Source of the DNA: Casuarina equisetifolia
Taxonomy: Eukaryota; Streptophyta; Magnoliopsida; Fagales; Casuarinaceae
NCBI GenBank assembly: GCA_028551475.1
Contig: CM052359.1
Coordinates: forward strand, 22,941,583-23,005,582
Reading direction: 5' to 3'
Length of the DNA stretch: 64,000 bases
Of this stretch, positions 50,534 to 64,000 are shown in pieces (position 1 is the stretch's first letter; each line of letters starts with the position of its first letter). Below the pieces are notes generated by a model that searched no databases, had not been told where the DNA came from, and saw only the letters and a list, made by a program, of their open reading frames with translations. The position numbers and the translations under genes are program-made.

Positions 50534-50863
50534 ACACAGAGTGTGAAGCCATCCGGGTCGTAGTCTGGTTCTCTGAACTACCCATCCTCTTCCTCCCCCC
50601 TCTTTCTCTCTCTCACCTTCTCTCTAACTGGTTTTCCATTGCGGATGAACAGTCATAGACTTCAAGAGCCTTAAAACATTAGCCTTGAATTTGATTGAGT
50701 AATGGTGTGGAGAGAGAAAGAGTGGAGTTAGGGTGTGTAGTGTTTGATTACCCTTACTTCTCTTGTGGGTTTGGGTTGTGTTAGCTTGGATTTTCGAGTC
50801 CACAGTTTTGCTTGCCAGGTTGGGTTAGCTTCTTGGGCAGGTGCTTTTCTCTGTGTTTTCTTG

Positions 50864-51004
50864 ATGGGTTCGGAGAGAGATTTATTGAAATTGGAGAAAG
50901 GAGGAGGAGCAAAGAGAGAGAAGTGGCTGTACAATCGCATACAGCTTCCTGCAATCTGGTGTGGTGCCAAACACAAGGATTCTTATTCATTAACCTTCTC
51001 TTAA
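50864..51004 (+). other. 46-codon upstream ORF in the HD-Zip leader
   Basis: This uORF starts MGSERDLLKLEKGGGAKREK and ends 'SYSLTFS', 120 bases before the main ATG. A shorter nine-codon uORF lies at 50702-50731. If both are in the mature leader they should lower translation of the transcription factor. A 5' UTR intron could remove them. Confidence 0.4.
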
Positions 51005-51124
51005 GTGAAATCTTGATCTTAAGCACCTCCGGAACCTCTTAAAGATCCAACTCTAAACTTGAACATAAGACTAACGAAGAAGAAAAGGGGCCTGATCTGT
51101 TAAGAGTTATTTTCCTTTTCAGTC

Positions 51125-52476
51125 ATGAAGAGACTTGGCAGCTCGGATTCCCTGGGTGCTTTGATGTCCATCTGCCCTAGCACAGGTTTCTAATTAAGAT
51201 TCTATTTTGCTCCTTTCAATGTTTATCTTCTTTGGATCAGCACTACCATGTCTGCGCTCTCCTGACTCTTTGGTCTTTTTTTTTTTTATTAAATGATCAA
51301 TCACCTTGAATGTTTTTCAAATCTTTAACGCTTCAAACTCCTCCTATGTTGAATCTATGTCGGTTTGCCTGTTTCTCGAACCTTTTACGCTTCTCATTTC
51401 TGTATGGTTCTGCTAGTCTTTAGCTGCAAAGATATATCAGCTAATTGTTTCTTTTTGTTTCATTGATGTAGAAGAACACAGTCCAAGAAACAACCATGTC
51501 TACAGCCGGGATTTCCAGTCCATGTTGGACGGCTTAGACGAAGAAGGTTGTGTGGAAGAATCCGGTCAGATAGCCGAGAAAAAGCGTCGATTAAGCGTCG
51601 ACCAAGTGAAGGCCTTGGAGAAGAACTTCGAGGTCGAAAACAAGCTCGAACCCGAGAGAAAAGTGAAGCTGGCCCAAGAACTTGGTTTGCAGCCAAGACA
51701 AGTAGCTGTCTGGTTCCAAAACCGCCGAGCCCGGTGGAAAACCAAGCAATTGGAGAGAGACTACGGCCAGCTCAAAGCCAATTTCGAAGCTCTTAAGCTC
51801 AGACACGATGCCCTTCAACATGACAATGATGCTTTGATCAAAGAGGTACCAAAAGATCCAAAATTATGTCATCGAATTGGAAATGCTTGATTTTATTATT
51901 GTTCAGATTTTTCATTCGCTTTCGCTTGTGGTGTAGATAAGGGAATTGAAAGCGAAGCTCCAGGAGGAGAACACAGTGAGCAATCTCTCTGTGAAAGAGG
52001 AGATGGTCGTTACCGAATCGGATAACGCACTGATAGAACAGAGCAAAGCAGCTCCAGACACTCCTCTAACTGCATCCGACTCCAAAGACTTGAACTTTGA
52101 ATGCTTCACCCACGCCAATGGATTTGGAGCGTCACTCTTTCCAGTGGATCACTTCAAAGACGGCTCGTCGGACAGCGACTCGAGCGCAATCTTGAACGAG
52201 GATAACAGTCCAAACGCTGCGATTTCTTCATCCGGAGTCCTTCATAATCAGCAACTGTTGATGTCACCGGCCTCCTCTTCCCTTAAGTTCAACTGTCCAT
52301 CCTCGTCGCCATCGCCGTCGCCGATGAGCTGCTTCCAGTTCCACAAAACGTTCCAGCAGCCACCGCCTGTGAAAATGGAGGAGCACAATTTCTTCAGCAC
52401 AGAAGAGACCTGCAATATCTTCTCGGATGAACAAGCGCCGACCCTTCATTGGTATCTCCCTGACCAGTGGACCTAA
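51125..52476 (+). CDS. HD-Zip class I transcription factor (ATHB-5/6/16 clade)
   Basis: HD-Zip I proteins bind CAAT(A/T)ATTG as dimers; the ATHB-5/6/16 group acts in ABA and light responses. Three exons (51125-51185, 51472-51845 and 51937-52476) join in frame into 324 residues, near the family's roughly 310. The start [20 protein letters not shown] matches the clade's N-terminus. The homeodomain (about 57-112) contains recognition helix '[13 protein letters not shown]', directly followed by a leucine zipper (about 113-155) with heptad Leu/Phe/His positions. The tail is acidic and Ser-rich and ends with the aromatic '[10 protein letters not shown]', typical of an activation region. Intron 2 falls within the zipper, as is usual. 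I cannot separate ATHB-5, -6 and -16 orthology without a tree. Confidence 0.95.
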
Positions 52477-52734
52477 AACGAAGCAGAACCCCCCATGTTC
52501 AGATATTATTGGTAAAATAATAAGAAAGCCTGAAGAAAAGTGGCGCCTAAGTGAGCTCCAAGAATATTGTAAAGAGTAAAAGTTGGTTGGTTGTGTAATT
52601 TTTAGCTTTGGTCTCGTTCTCCATTGTGCAAAGAGAAAGTTGGAGAGAACGCGTTGGTTGATGAAGAAGATGAGACGCCAAAGCGGTGGAGTTGGTCAAG
52701 CAGCAAGTGGTGAAGAAGTTGCAGCCGCAGAAGC

Positions 52735-52777
<43 letters not shown>

Positions 52778-55700
52778 CAGAGAGAGAAAGAGAGAGATTG
52801 AGAACTAGACAAGATTTCACGTGGGGTTTGGTTGAAGAAAGTTGACGCCAATAGGTTTTCCCTCTTCACCGAAGCCGTGCGGGAGGGGAATATATGATTA
52901 GATCGTAATTGTAGTCTCTGCTGTAAAAAGAAAATGAACCTTGGAATCCTTCTGGACAAATAATCATTCTCTTCTTTCTTCTTCTCTTCTCCATGCTTTT
53001 TCTTTTCCTCGTCGTAAAATACTTCGCCATTTTTACGTCTTTGGCATGCAAACGTCTCTAAATTTGCAGAACAGTAACTACAGACCTAAATTTCTGTGAC
53101 TTTCACAGCTTTAATTTCTGCAGAATTAGACTACATCCTGAACCAAACCGGATGAAAGTTCGAAAAGAGAACAGGGATGATTCTGTAGTTGGATAAACTC
53201 TTGAAGTACTTATCTCATTGTACAGAGCAAAAGTTTTTGCGTAAGGAAAGCACGTACTTCCAAAGTGCGGACTGAATGATGGCTAAATGGAGAGGAGGGA
53301 CGAGACCGTCCGACGCATCTCTACTTGGACATTTCTGGTCCCGGTAAGGCATTCTCAACGAGGTAATGATAGCTGGAGGGACAAAAGTGCATAGGAACCA
53401 CAAAGTTCTAATGTATTACTTGTTTGAACTTACGATTCAACACAACACACTTAAAGTTGTTTGGAGGGCATTCCATGAAGATTGAACAATGGGTAAGCAC
53501 CAAAACAGAGTCACCCCATTGGATTGGTTGTCAGGACCTAAACTATTTTTAGCATTGACATCTCATTCTTTCAAATGCCTTTTCTCTATAAAATAAAAAG
53601 GCTTCTAATCAGAATGAATTGTATTTTTTTACATAAATTTTATGTCATTTTTAGGTTTATATAATATAGTACAAATGATGCTTCAAATGTAATTGGGGAG
53701 ACTTTCGTGTAATGTCTAAAGACGATCAACTAGGAAATAATCTCATTTATGGGTGTAAAAGTAATGAAATGATTTTGATAAAGACTATCCACTGCACAAT
53801 GATAACGGCAATAGAAACAACAATTAACTTTTAAATATTCAGTCAATAAAACAGACAACGTAATCATAGTTTCTTTTTTTCTTTTTCTTTTTCTTTTTTT
53901 TTTTTCATAAAGTAACTTTTGTTTTTCATTAGAGTTTTTCAAATTTACCCAAAGGTGCCAAACGATGAATTTTAGTTTCTTTAAGAGGAATCTAAATATT
54001 TGGCACAACAGTAAAACGTTTCCCAACTAAAGTGGTATTTGTTGTACGAAAATTACACTATAGCTAATTCTTGAAAACACAAACACAGGCATGTAACGTG
54101 CCCGTTATCTTCTATGTAAAACCTTCATCAGTCTATACACATCCCATGAGTCATTTTCGTTCCTTTTTTTGTTATTATGTATGTCTAATATCCAACCACC
54201 CAACGTATCAAAAAGGTACCCAAAAAAGTAAAACTCCGAAATTAAATAATAATACAGAAAAATAATTTTTCACTATTTACAGCAACGTGGAAACGGCTCA
54301 TAGTAGTTTTCTTTTATTATTATTATTATTACCCAAAAAGAAAAGACAAAAGATGATTAAAGGGAGAGCCTAAAAAGATGTGTCACATGATTGGATCCCA
54401 AATATACGTGTCGGTAGGAGCCGCAGCTTTTGGTTCCCTGTGATAACCTTAACTTTTTGTGCCAAAATTTAATCTTTTCCTATACTTTGAAAGTTAAGTA
54501 TAGAACAAAAAGAAAAAAAAAAAAAAAAAAAGAAGAGAAGAGAAGAAAATCTGGAAGCACCAACACCATGAGCGGCTGCCACGTGGTCCCCAGTCGGTTC
54601 CCCGATAAAGTGAAAGACTGTTTCTCTTTTTGGCCCTCAGATTCTTGTGTACGTTTTATGGTAACAGGCGGAAAACCCGCTTCGCTCTGATATCACTGGC
54701 AGGTTTGCACATGGAGGGGAACCGTGCACCTGCCAACGTCCTCTGATATTCCGCTGTTACTTTTATTTTTGTGCGGACCTGTTCTCCGGACATTTCATAA
54801 CACGTGTACGGTGATGGGACGCGTAAAGTTGCGTAGAGTGGAAAGCGCTGCCCCACTGGATGGATTCCGTGGTCGCTTCCCTCGGGTTTAGAGAAAATAA
54901 AATCATCCACCCTTCTTCTTACACCACTTGATGATGGTTTCTGGTTTCTGGTTTCTATAAAAATAAAAAAATAAAAAAAAAATAAATAAATAAAAGGTCG
55001 AGAATTCTACACCACCCCGTGTCAGAAGAGCCGAGTCGGAGCTTTTTCAACAGTGGCTGACGGTAGCGACGTAGAGTTCGAGAGTAGGGTGTGGAAAAAC
55101 AGGGAGAGATTCCAATAGCACCGTCTCGCTTTTACTTCCAATTCTCCCCGCCTATGGAGGATAGCTGTGGAACCACCAAAAAGCCGTGGTCCCCCAACAT
55201 TTTTTATTTTTTCTGTGGGTCCCCCCTCGAGCTTTCTCTTTTGTTGCGGGTATTGGTAGAGGCATGTGATGTGGGGTCCATCTTCCATCACACAAGTCAT
55301 TGTCGTCGTGGTCGCCATCACATAAAGATTGCAAGAAAGCAGGAGGAGGAGAAGGAGGAGGAGGTGGAGAATAGAAAGAAGAAAGAGGGTAGGAATGTCT
55401 ACAACGCCTCGCCGGAAGCCTCTCATTGGTGGTGGGTCTTCGAAGCCCTTCTCTTGATTGATTAGTGTACCTGAATCCTTTCTTTGCAATAGAAAAATAA
55501 GATAAAAATATTAGATTGAAAATGAGGTAGAGAGCTAGGTGGTGACAAGTTACCATCACCAAATCAAATTTCTAGTTGTGATATATTTTTAGCAAATTCA
55601 CAGAAGTTTCATTTGTAAAACTGGTCATGATAAGACATTGTACCAAGTGGGAATAGGTTTTAGATTCTTAATCTATACATTATACAAAGTAGAAATACGT

Positions 55701-58700
55701 TTTGGATTCTTAATCTGTCATATATCAAAATATTGGGTCAATCTAAAAATTCAATCTCCCATAATAATATTAAGAGAAGGTGATATTTATAATCTAATGA
55801 CTGAAATTATCTCTTATTATAATAGATAGTATTTATAAAGAAGGTTAAGTAGTAGTAAGTAAAACATTAAAAATAAAATAAAATAAAATAAAAAAGAAGA
55901 GAAAATGGCGTGTGGTACACTTATATACCCTTCTTGTTTCCTTAATTTTTTTTTTTTTTTTATGCTTATAGCAAAAAGGAAACCAATAAACCCCCTAACC
56001 TATTGGTTCACTATTTAGCCGCTTAAGATGTAAGTCTTAAGTTTGACATCTTATACCCTCCAAATTCATTTTACCTAACAAAAAAAATTACTAAACACAA
56101 CATAATAACTAATTAAAGAGTCCTATGAATTAAAATTAGCTTATGTGTCGAAATTAAAGAATATAGTGAGTTGAGTTATTCCACTCAACAAAGAAATTCT
56201 TCTATGGGAGGTGTGAAAAATTGTATCAAAGTGGAGATTTATAGATCAGAATTTTAAAGAAAATTGGTGCAGAATCTCTCAGTTGCCTTCTTTTTCCCCT
56301 TCAGGTGTTTCACGTTACCTTGCTTTGCTTCTATGACTTAGCTCCGTCCCCACTCTTTGTCCTAAAAAATTCCTCATTTTGCCAGCCTCAAGCTTCTTTT
56401 CTTAATTAAATACCATCAACTTTGATCCAGTTTTTTAAACATAATTTTTTGGTGTTTCCAGGTAGCTTACACATAGGGTGACATGCTCCACTTTGATGTC
56501 GCAACAAATACTGGGTGACAGCACCTAGTTTTGGTCTTACGCTTTTGGTATTGCTATTGCTTTTTCCTATTTTTATGTTTCCTTTTTATTTTCATCTTTT
56601 GGATCTAGTAATGCAAGTACTGTTTTTTATATCTCAATACGAAATGACGATTGTTACCCATGCATGCATGTTACGTCTCCGTGAGAAGATAATGATAAAC
56701 TAAATCGGAACAAATCAAACGGAGAAGAAGAAGTAATAGATGGTAACAAGAACATACAAACAAAACCAAGCAAATAAAAATAAATAAATAAATAATAAAA
56801 AAGGAATATTTACTGCTGCATGCAGAGAGAACTCAGGAAATTCCCTGAAATTCAGGGGACCATCGCGATAATATAAGACATGCAGACGTTTAATCATCTG
56901 GGGGAGGTTGGAATCTTGTTGAAGGTTAGCAGGTAATAATAACTTAATCATAAACAAATAGGGAGATACTCTCCTTTCATTCTCTTCATCGAAGACCAAC
57001 GCAGAAGCCGGTCTCGTTGGATGTTTCTCACATTATTTTATTCGATGAACGCGATAATGGAAGAAACCACCATTGTTGCTTGAAAAATAAACTCAAAACA
57101 CCCTACGAAAGTACGATAAGATCCCCCTTGTCTGTCGTAAACTAAAAAAGGTTCTGCAATGGATGCTGCAACCGAGTTGATCATGACGTGGCTAGGCAGC
57201 ATCCTACATATCTCAGGTATCTTCCATCACCAGGAACTGTGTCTGAAGGAAAAGAAATGGACCACAGATGACACAGATGTCGCAACCCTCTCGATTCTTT
57301 AAAGCTTTTTCGTAAAGAATATTTATCACTCAATTAAGTACTGGGTATGATCATAAGTGATAGCCTTAAATGTTTGGCAGAGAGGTTATCTTCCTTTCTT
57401 TTTCTTTCGTTTTCTGTTCATCTTTCTTTCTATGTTCTTATTGCCATTGTTGGGAGATACTCTCCCCATCCATATAGCTTGAAGGGTCCCCTTTAAGGCC
57501 ATTATCTCTCCACGTATATCCTTCGGTTCACATATCTCTTTCTTTTTCAGCGGTGACCTTCTAGATCAAGTGCCTGTCTGTGTTTGTCCCAATCAAGCTC
57601 CAAACACATAGAACACATATAGCTGGTTTTCCGCTTTAAAAAACAAAAGATTTAGTAGTTTATAAGATCGAGAATCTTGTAGCAGTGTTTTTCTATGCAG
57701 AGAGGACATCAAATGGCAAGCTTTGTGTTAAAAATTCCAAGCACCATCACGTCAGTTAACAACGTCTACACGTCGTTTTAAAATGCTCGACACGCAAAGA
57801 AATTTTGCCGACCGTCGGTGATTCGTCCTTCGCGGCCAAAATAAGGTTGTCTACTTTCGGAGTCATTACGTAAGAGAAGGTAAAATTTAGATTTTGTTTT
57901 TTGCACTACGATGGTAATTCTGCATGGAGAAGCTTACGTAATCATTGATTACTACTCCCTTGGAAAAAGTTACCGGCGTGGTCAAAAGTATGAGCAACTT
58001 TAGCTTTAAAGGATTCCGAAAATCTATAGGTGTCGTAAAAGAATGGGCAAGGTGATTCACCTATTTTCTCGGGGAAGGTTTTTATCTTAAGATTTTTCTT
58101 TCTCTGCAATTTTGTTTTAGCTAATCCGAGGACGATTATATTTGAGGTCCTAAGGGACCATGTCCTCGAAATATCTTGAGAGATGCCCTGTGCTATTCAA
58201 AAGGGAAGCATCAGATATTAATGTTCTGATGCCCCAACATCTGCCGGACGTCAAGGCCTCTTTTCAATCAATTTAATCAGTAAGTTGTCTTTGTATCCTT
58301 TTTTTAAGAGAATTTTGTAGAATATTTTAACATAATATCTTTATACAAAACCGATTTTTTAAAATACAGGATGACTTTAAGAAATTATCTTAATGCTTTT
58401 TAAGGACATCAGTGTTGAAATATTATACTATTAATTATATAATTATTAAAAACAGTTATTATTCTATAACATCAATATCTTAGTAAGATATCATCTTTTA
58501 GTGTCTAATTACTTTTATTTCTTAACGATCAATTTTAAAAGAAGAAATTTAATATTTTCTAACGTAATATTAAGTCAAATCTAAGTAAAGCATTTTATGA
58601 TAGACTAGCCCTAATAATTTTTTTTTTCTATTGTTCTATTCATCTCTCGATAATGATAGTTTTTATTGTTATTTTTTTCTATTTTGTCGTTTTCTTCTTT

Positions 58701-61700
58701 TAGCATCAGATTTTAAATAGTTAAATCATTTTTAATAATGTAAAAAAAAAAACACTGGGTTATAGATTGCCTCGTTCTTACACTTCAGCCTGTAACTTTC
58801 GGGTATGATTTATTATTTATTTTTACTTTTACTTCCACGGAAAAGTTACTGTAGTAACAATAAACCGACAGAGGAACAGCGTGATTCTCGTGTGACTCAC
58901 GCCTGCCGTCGGGGTACGGAGAGGCCGAAGAAATCGAACGGTCAATTTTATACTCCGGAGTGCGTGGCAGCTCGGACAACGCCTGATAGCGACAGTATCG
59001 TTGATGGATTTTGAAAGTTGATCGAGACGTTGCCGTTCAGGACAAAATTCGTGACAATGACCGACATGGCTTTCTCGGGTCATTTGTTTATTGTTTTTGT
59101 ATGTTGGCGTGTGCGGCAGGTCACTCACCATCCGGGTCAATTTCTTTGACCTGCAGCAGCTTTTCGTGGGACCCCACTGCAGATGACCATTGACTGGAGG
59201 AGTTTTTGGGACCATTCACCTTTTGCCATGTGCACGTCTAATCTTTACCACTAATTTTAAATGGTCTGCTCACTGCTACGAAAAATGTTCCGTTCTCGTA
59301 AATATTGCAAGTGAATTGTGTCTAAATAATTGGTATTAGGGATTAAGTATTAGCTGCAAGAGGGAGGGAGAGAATACACATTTAATGTACTTGAAGTCGG
59401 TTTCTAGCATTTATATATATAGACATTTTATATAGGGTTTGAGGTTTTCAATGTTGAATATAACATGACAAAATTCTCATATTGTGTCGATGTATGCTTA
59501 TGGTAGAAGATTTTAGAGATACATAGCAGGGTAAGGTTTTTAAAATTATATAGAAGAAGTATATAAGTATGAAATGATAGATTCGTATCACTAGCAGCTA
59601 ATATTGATCATTCAAACTAATAAACTTTCAATGACTCCCTCCATGACCAACCCAAGAGAACTTAAAGCACATGTTTGCGTTGTTCCGCATATAGCTCGAT
59701 TTTTCTGCTTCACCAAAGACAGATTTTGAGGAACAAAAATGGCAGAACGTTCTACAACGTTTGTCTGGACGACTAGTTCTTGTTTTCTTTCTCATTTACT
59801 AAGAGATGCAACATGCTTATGAAACCAGTTGAAGTTTGTTTCAGGTCACCTTCACCCGAAATCCAAAAAGCGTGTGGGATATACAGACAGCATTGAACCC
59901 TCGTCGTGCTGAAACAGGAGTCGCTGTTAATTGGGTGTCTCTCCTTTTCCTTTTCGTTTGATGTTTTCTGTTTTCTCGCTCTCCTTCTCCCAACGGTAGA
60001 GGAAATATAAAGTCCGCGTCTGCAACTCCACAAATGGCAGGATCATTTTTGCGGGCTTCCTTCTTTCCAGCTTTCAGCTGTCAGAAAACAATGTAGCTGA
60101 TTTAACCTTGACAAGACACCATAGTTGGCCTCGGACCACTCTACGTGAGCAGGTAGTTGCGTTGCTGAATACGCAAATGTGCAAGTTTTCTCCAGTGTTC
60201 TGTCTTTCCACCTTTGTAGTTTAGCGCAGGGTTAAGCCATTTTTAACAATAACTACGTATGGTGGATTTCTTACATGGATCATTAAAGAATAAATCAATA
60301 TAAAAAAATTAATTTTATGCTTTGGTACACCCTTTACGAAGAATAATAACAATAATGTACAGAACTTATCCTCAAGTAAAGACGTCTTTTTAGAAGAAAT
60401 AGCATGAAATCTTCATGGCTTGTCCTTGAGATTGGCTATTCGATAAAAATAATGTATGTAAATATGATCTTTTGTAGAAGGAAAAAATATTTCCATTTTT
60501 TTTAATCCAACTCATGAATTTGATAATGATGTCACAACCTTCACTTGTGGTCAAAAAATATTATCATGGTATCTTCATGCTCAAAGTGAGGGCTTGTATC
60601 AGAAATAGTATATATTATATATTATTTAAATTTTGTTTCATATATTTCTTCCATAAAATAAAATAATAAAAAAAGATTCAATCTTGTTTTTCATCTACCT
60701 ACAAATTTTAGCAGATATTTCACTCATCCATCAAGGGTATTCAAGGTTAGAGGATGACTTGATAATGAAACGACGAAAAAAGAGCGATCGATGTGCCATA
60801 CGGGGGAATAGCTAGCATGGTCCATGAGGGTCTACCTAATTGGTAATTGACGAAATGTCCATTTCTTGCTTTAATTTCGTACTTATGCCACCTAGCCTGA
60901 CCCAAAATTTGATTCTTACGCCATGCTTGAACCCCAAAACATCTACTAGCCCGCCCCCCCACAACAACCCGTGTAGGGGTGGAGACCTCCACCTCTCCGA
61001 AATGCCCTTCTTTCTCATAAATGGGGTACATAACTCAAGTTCAGTTCGGAAGTTTTTAAGGCCTAGTGGTTGGTGACAACTTTGGTTTAAAATGGAGTTG
61101 CTAAAATGTCATTCCAGAGAGCCTCTCCAACGGGAGGCAAGCCTCTGTTTTCTTGATGGGATGAATGTGGGTGTTGTTTTATCGTTTGTGGTAAAGTTAG
61201 GTGTGAAATCTAGATGATTGTAAAAGAGATCAGTATCATGTCTAAAGGCAGACAAGGGTGACAGTATTTATATGTCCTTTCAACTTCTAGTGAAAAAACA
61301 TCTAGCAAAGTATTTACTTTTTCGAGAAAATGTGACATTTAACTGGGTGAAATTTGACTTCTAGCAAAATCCTAAATCCTAAGTAGAGTCAACATCCTAT
61401 TCTGAACATCTTCCTCGTATTTTCACGGAGATTACGAGAACAACTAAGACCTTCCATAATAGAGACTTAAAAATTAATTATGCTGTCATCAGTAGAAACC
61501 AGAAGTGAAAATGGACGACAAAGGCTGGTACAGGTTAAAAGTTCAAAGGCTGTGTCTTTTGCCTGTTTCGGGATTATTGCAAGTACTTCCAAAATGAAAC
61601 CAGGGAACGCAATTTTTGTTAAAGATTCCTGTCGATTAAAATAAGTGGGATTCGTGGGCTTTCCCTTTCAACTTTTTGAAAATTGAATTTGGTACGTGTC

Positions 61701-64000
61701 CTTAATCCGCAGTGGGGTCCTAGCATTGAAAAGCCTGACCAAAAAATCCTAAATTAATCAAAGCTACATTGGATGTAAAAGATAAAAAAATAAATAGCTG
61801 ATTACGAAGGTTTAAAGAACGAACCCCAAAGGGGTTCCCATCCCTGCTGTCAAACATCAACTTAAGCCATGCTCCTAATTAGAAGCGGCTAAGCCGCTGG
61901 TTAAGCCAAGCTTAACACTTTCCAACGTTCTAAACTGGTCTCCAGTCCAGGACACTATCTCAGCAGATTAAACTTCTGGAAACTATTTAAAAAAGAAAGA
62001 ATTGTTAAGTTAAGACTAAATAAAATCAAAAAAGAAATGTTAAAAACGATGCCTTTGAATATTTCTTTCTTCTTATTTTTGTATAACAATTCGATGCGTT
62101 TACTGGGTCAATTAATTCAAGGGTTTATTTCTAAATCATCATGGAGATTATGTGGACTTGTTGATTAGGTGGGTCGTCGATTTTGACACGTATTGCAAAC
62201 TTCGTAGTCCATCTTGACGGGTTTTTCACACTTGTAATGGCTTCTTGTCGAGACTTATCCGTTGGAAAATTAGACACCATTTTTTAATATATATATATAT
62301 ATTTTTTCATTTGGGTCTTCTTATTCTCGAAGCCCCGGCCATCAACATCATTTTTACGGTTCAAAATTGAAATTAGGAGTGGAATAATTACTGAGCTCAC
62401 GACCCTAAAGTCGCCGGTTTGCATCACTATCTTACGCCCATTTATAGAAATTATGGTGAAAGAGTTGGCAGATCTAAAATGGGGTTTAGGTAATTATCAC
62501 AAAATTCCCAGGGGTTAGCCCTTATTACCCATCTGTAAACCATCTTATCAACCTTACGTAATACAAAGACTTTTTGTTACATTTTTTACTTCTTGTCATA
62601 GTTTATATCACATCTTACGATATATTATTCAAATTATTGACTTAGATTTTTGCTATTTTGGAAGATGGCTCGCACTGTTAAATTAGCTTAAATAGGATAT
62701 GGCTATGGAATCAATAGGATATGGCTAATATCTACGAATAAAACATTAAAAGTGATTGCTTTTGCAAGTATCCTTAAATTCTGTTAATTATTTATTGAAA
62801 TTTTATCATCTTAAACTAAAGAAATTGAAATCAAGTTTTTCAAACATATGACAAATGAATGAACATCTTTCTTTAAGTCAATATCAATAGTCCAGTAATT
62901 AGTCATTGGTTGTGTAAAACTTAGGTCATGATCTACTGTATCTTAAAAACTTCACTTATCATATTACACCCACCCCACCTCAGGATTGCATGCACTGATT
63001 TCCGTGGAAGTATGGTTATCTTCTCCAAGTTCAGAGGACTATGTATTTCGCAGCTTCGGCATCAGAAAGCTCTGATACCGATAAACATGATTGCAGTTCT
63101 CTCATCGTAGTAGCCGTGTTGAGTGGCGGCATATACTAATGGTGGTGATAAGTGGGGTCTGTCATCTCCGATCAAGTCTTGCCCGGCATCACTTTATTGT
63201 AGAATTCTGAAACGTCGTTGTTAACCTTCTCTTTTGTTTAATATAATTTCCATTTGTGCTGGGACACAAGTGGCAAAATTTAGCTCATTGGTTATCGCAC
63301 CGGATCCTAGGTTAATTCTTTTTGTCCTTTTTGACGCACTTGCAATGAATTCAAAGATGAAAACACTTAATAATGAACCACTTTTTCCGGGTAATTATAT
63401 AATGAACCACTCCTGAATAATTAATGCTTATTTCTTGTCTGCTTAGTGAATTTGGCTTGGTTTTGGCTCCACCTCTTGAACAAGGCTAGAATTTTTAAAT
63501 ATTCCCACTCCCTTTACTTTTTCTTCTCGGAATTGTGTTAATTTTTCTGCTTCCCTAACCGGGAACAGCCCGAGATCCGATATTTTTTTGTTCTTATCTG
63601 ACAGCCAATGACGATGAAAATATGCCCAAGTGCAGGCCTCAGAATCCACTAAGGTCATCCTCCTTTATTTTATTATTTTGTACCTTATAACCTAAAATAT
63701 TCTTACACTTCTCTAGGTGTTACATGCCTGCAGGCTATAGAGGAATTGTAGGCAAAAGTATATATCAAACTTCTCTTTCTTCCCCCCCTCTCTCTCTTTT
63801 GCTGTCACTGTATCTGCAGTAGACTACTCAGTGAGATTCAAAACTACCAAGTAACATTTCAAAATTCTAGACCATTCTTAATGGCATGTTGATTAGCATA
63901 TACCGTGATTCATCTCCTTATCAAGAGAAGGTTGTCCCCTGATAACCAATGTGAAGGCCACCTTGAACCACCTCTAAACCTGTCAGTGAATTTTCTGACA
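52477..64000. other. 11.5-kb stretch with no supportable gene
   Basis: After the HD-Zip 3' UTR I find no recognisable exon on either strand. Contents: AT-rich DNA (notably 58290-58760), poly-T and (TA)n tracts (about 62288), G-boxes at 52818, 54580 and 54801, and GC-richer islands near 54540-55460 and 58840-59210 whose frames (for example minus 55022-55489 and 58829-59215) resemble nothing known. Promoter DNA for a gene outside the window, unknown transcripts or old transposons are all possible. Confidence 0.5.
52735..52772. repeat. (GA)n microsatellite 3' of the HD-Zip gene
   Basis: About eighteen GA units begin roughly 260 bases after the stop codon, within or just beyond the 3' UTR. They are followed by more interrupted GA repeats. 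Confidence 0.9.

Noticed and set aside
58829..59215. 128-codon minus frame as a gene
   Set aside because: No domain, no family resemblance and no splice-supported extension; better viewed as a GC-richer non-coding block.
1..64000. Known plant miRNA precursors
   Set aside because: I scanned by eye for common mature miRNAs (such as miR156, 159, 160, 164, 166, 167, 169, 171, 172, 390, 393-399) on the plus strand and saw none; divergent or unlisted miRNAs cannot be excluded.
1..64000. CRISPR arrays, operons, rRNA genes or clear tRNA genes
   Set aside because: No regularly spaced repeats, operon-like gene packing or intact cloverleaf sequence was seen; the DNA is plant nuclear.

Overview
This window is nuclear DNA from a flowering plant, most likely a woody eudicot. 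The evidence is intron-rich genes with GT/AG boundaries, AT-rich introns and spacers, plant-only families (DYW-type PPR, ATL RING-H2, HD-Zip I, bifunctional RIBA), a tRNA-derived SINE, a decayed Ty1/copia element and many microsatellites. I cannot name the species from the sequence alone. Exon models were built by hand: every internal junction has GT/AG ends and keeps the reading frame, but no transcript data were used.

Left part (1-16,200). A GPI-transamidase PIG-S gene runs on the minus strand and its 3' end lies outside the window; a SINE sits in its last visible intron. Next is a 14-exon cytosolic-type methionyl-tRNA synthetase (minus) that stops before the usual C-terminal tRNA-binding domain. 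A DYW-type PPR gene (plus) is broken by one extra A near its 3' end. A single-exon ATL RING-H2 ubiquitin-ligase gene (minus) has an upstream ORF whose stop overlaps the main start codon.

Middle (16,200-37,100). After a 4.1-kb spacer with a possible LTR remnant comes a small single-exon gene for a coiled-coil, tail-anchored protein of unknown function (plus). It is followed tail-to-tail by a three-exon gene fusing a DEAH-box helicase to a RING-IBR-RING E3 module (minus). A complete seven-exon RIBA gene for riboflavin synthesis (minus) ends about 1 kb upstream of the helicase start.

Right part (37,100-64,000). This half is mostly repeats and non-coding DNA: a long inverted repeat at 37,855-38,328, a degenerate copia element at about 39,540-43,632 with two internal tandem duplications, and long spacers. 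The one convincing gene is an HD-Zip class I transcription factor of the ATHB-5/6/16 group at 51,125-52,476 (plus), with upstream ORFs in its probable leader. The last 11.5 kb hold no gene I can support.

The genes do not form a pathway; they are independent housekeeping, organellar and regulatory loci. I found no clearly new multi-gene system. The best leads are the shortened MetRS, the 'ATGA' uORF arrangement of the ATL gene, the uORFs of the HD-Zip gene, the long inverted repeat and the doubly duplicated copia element.
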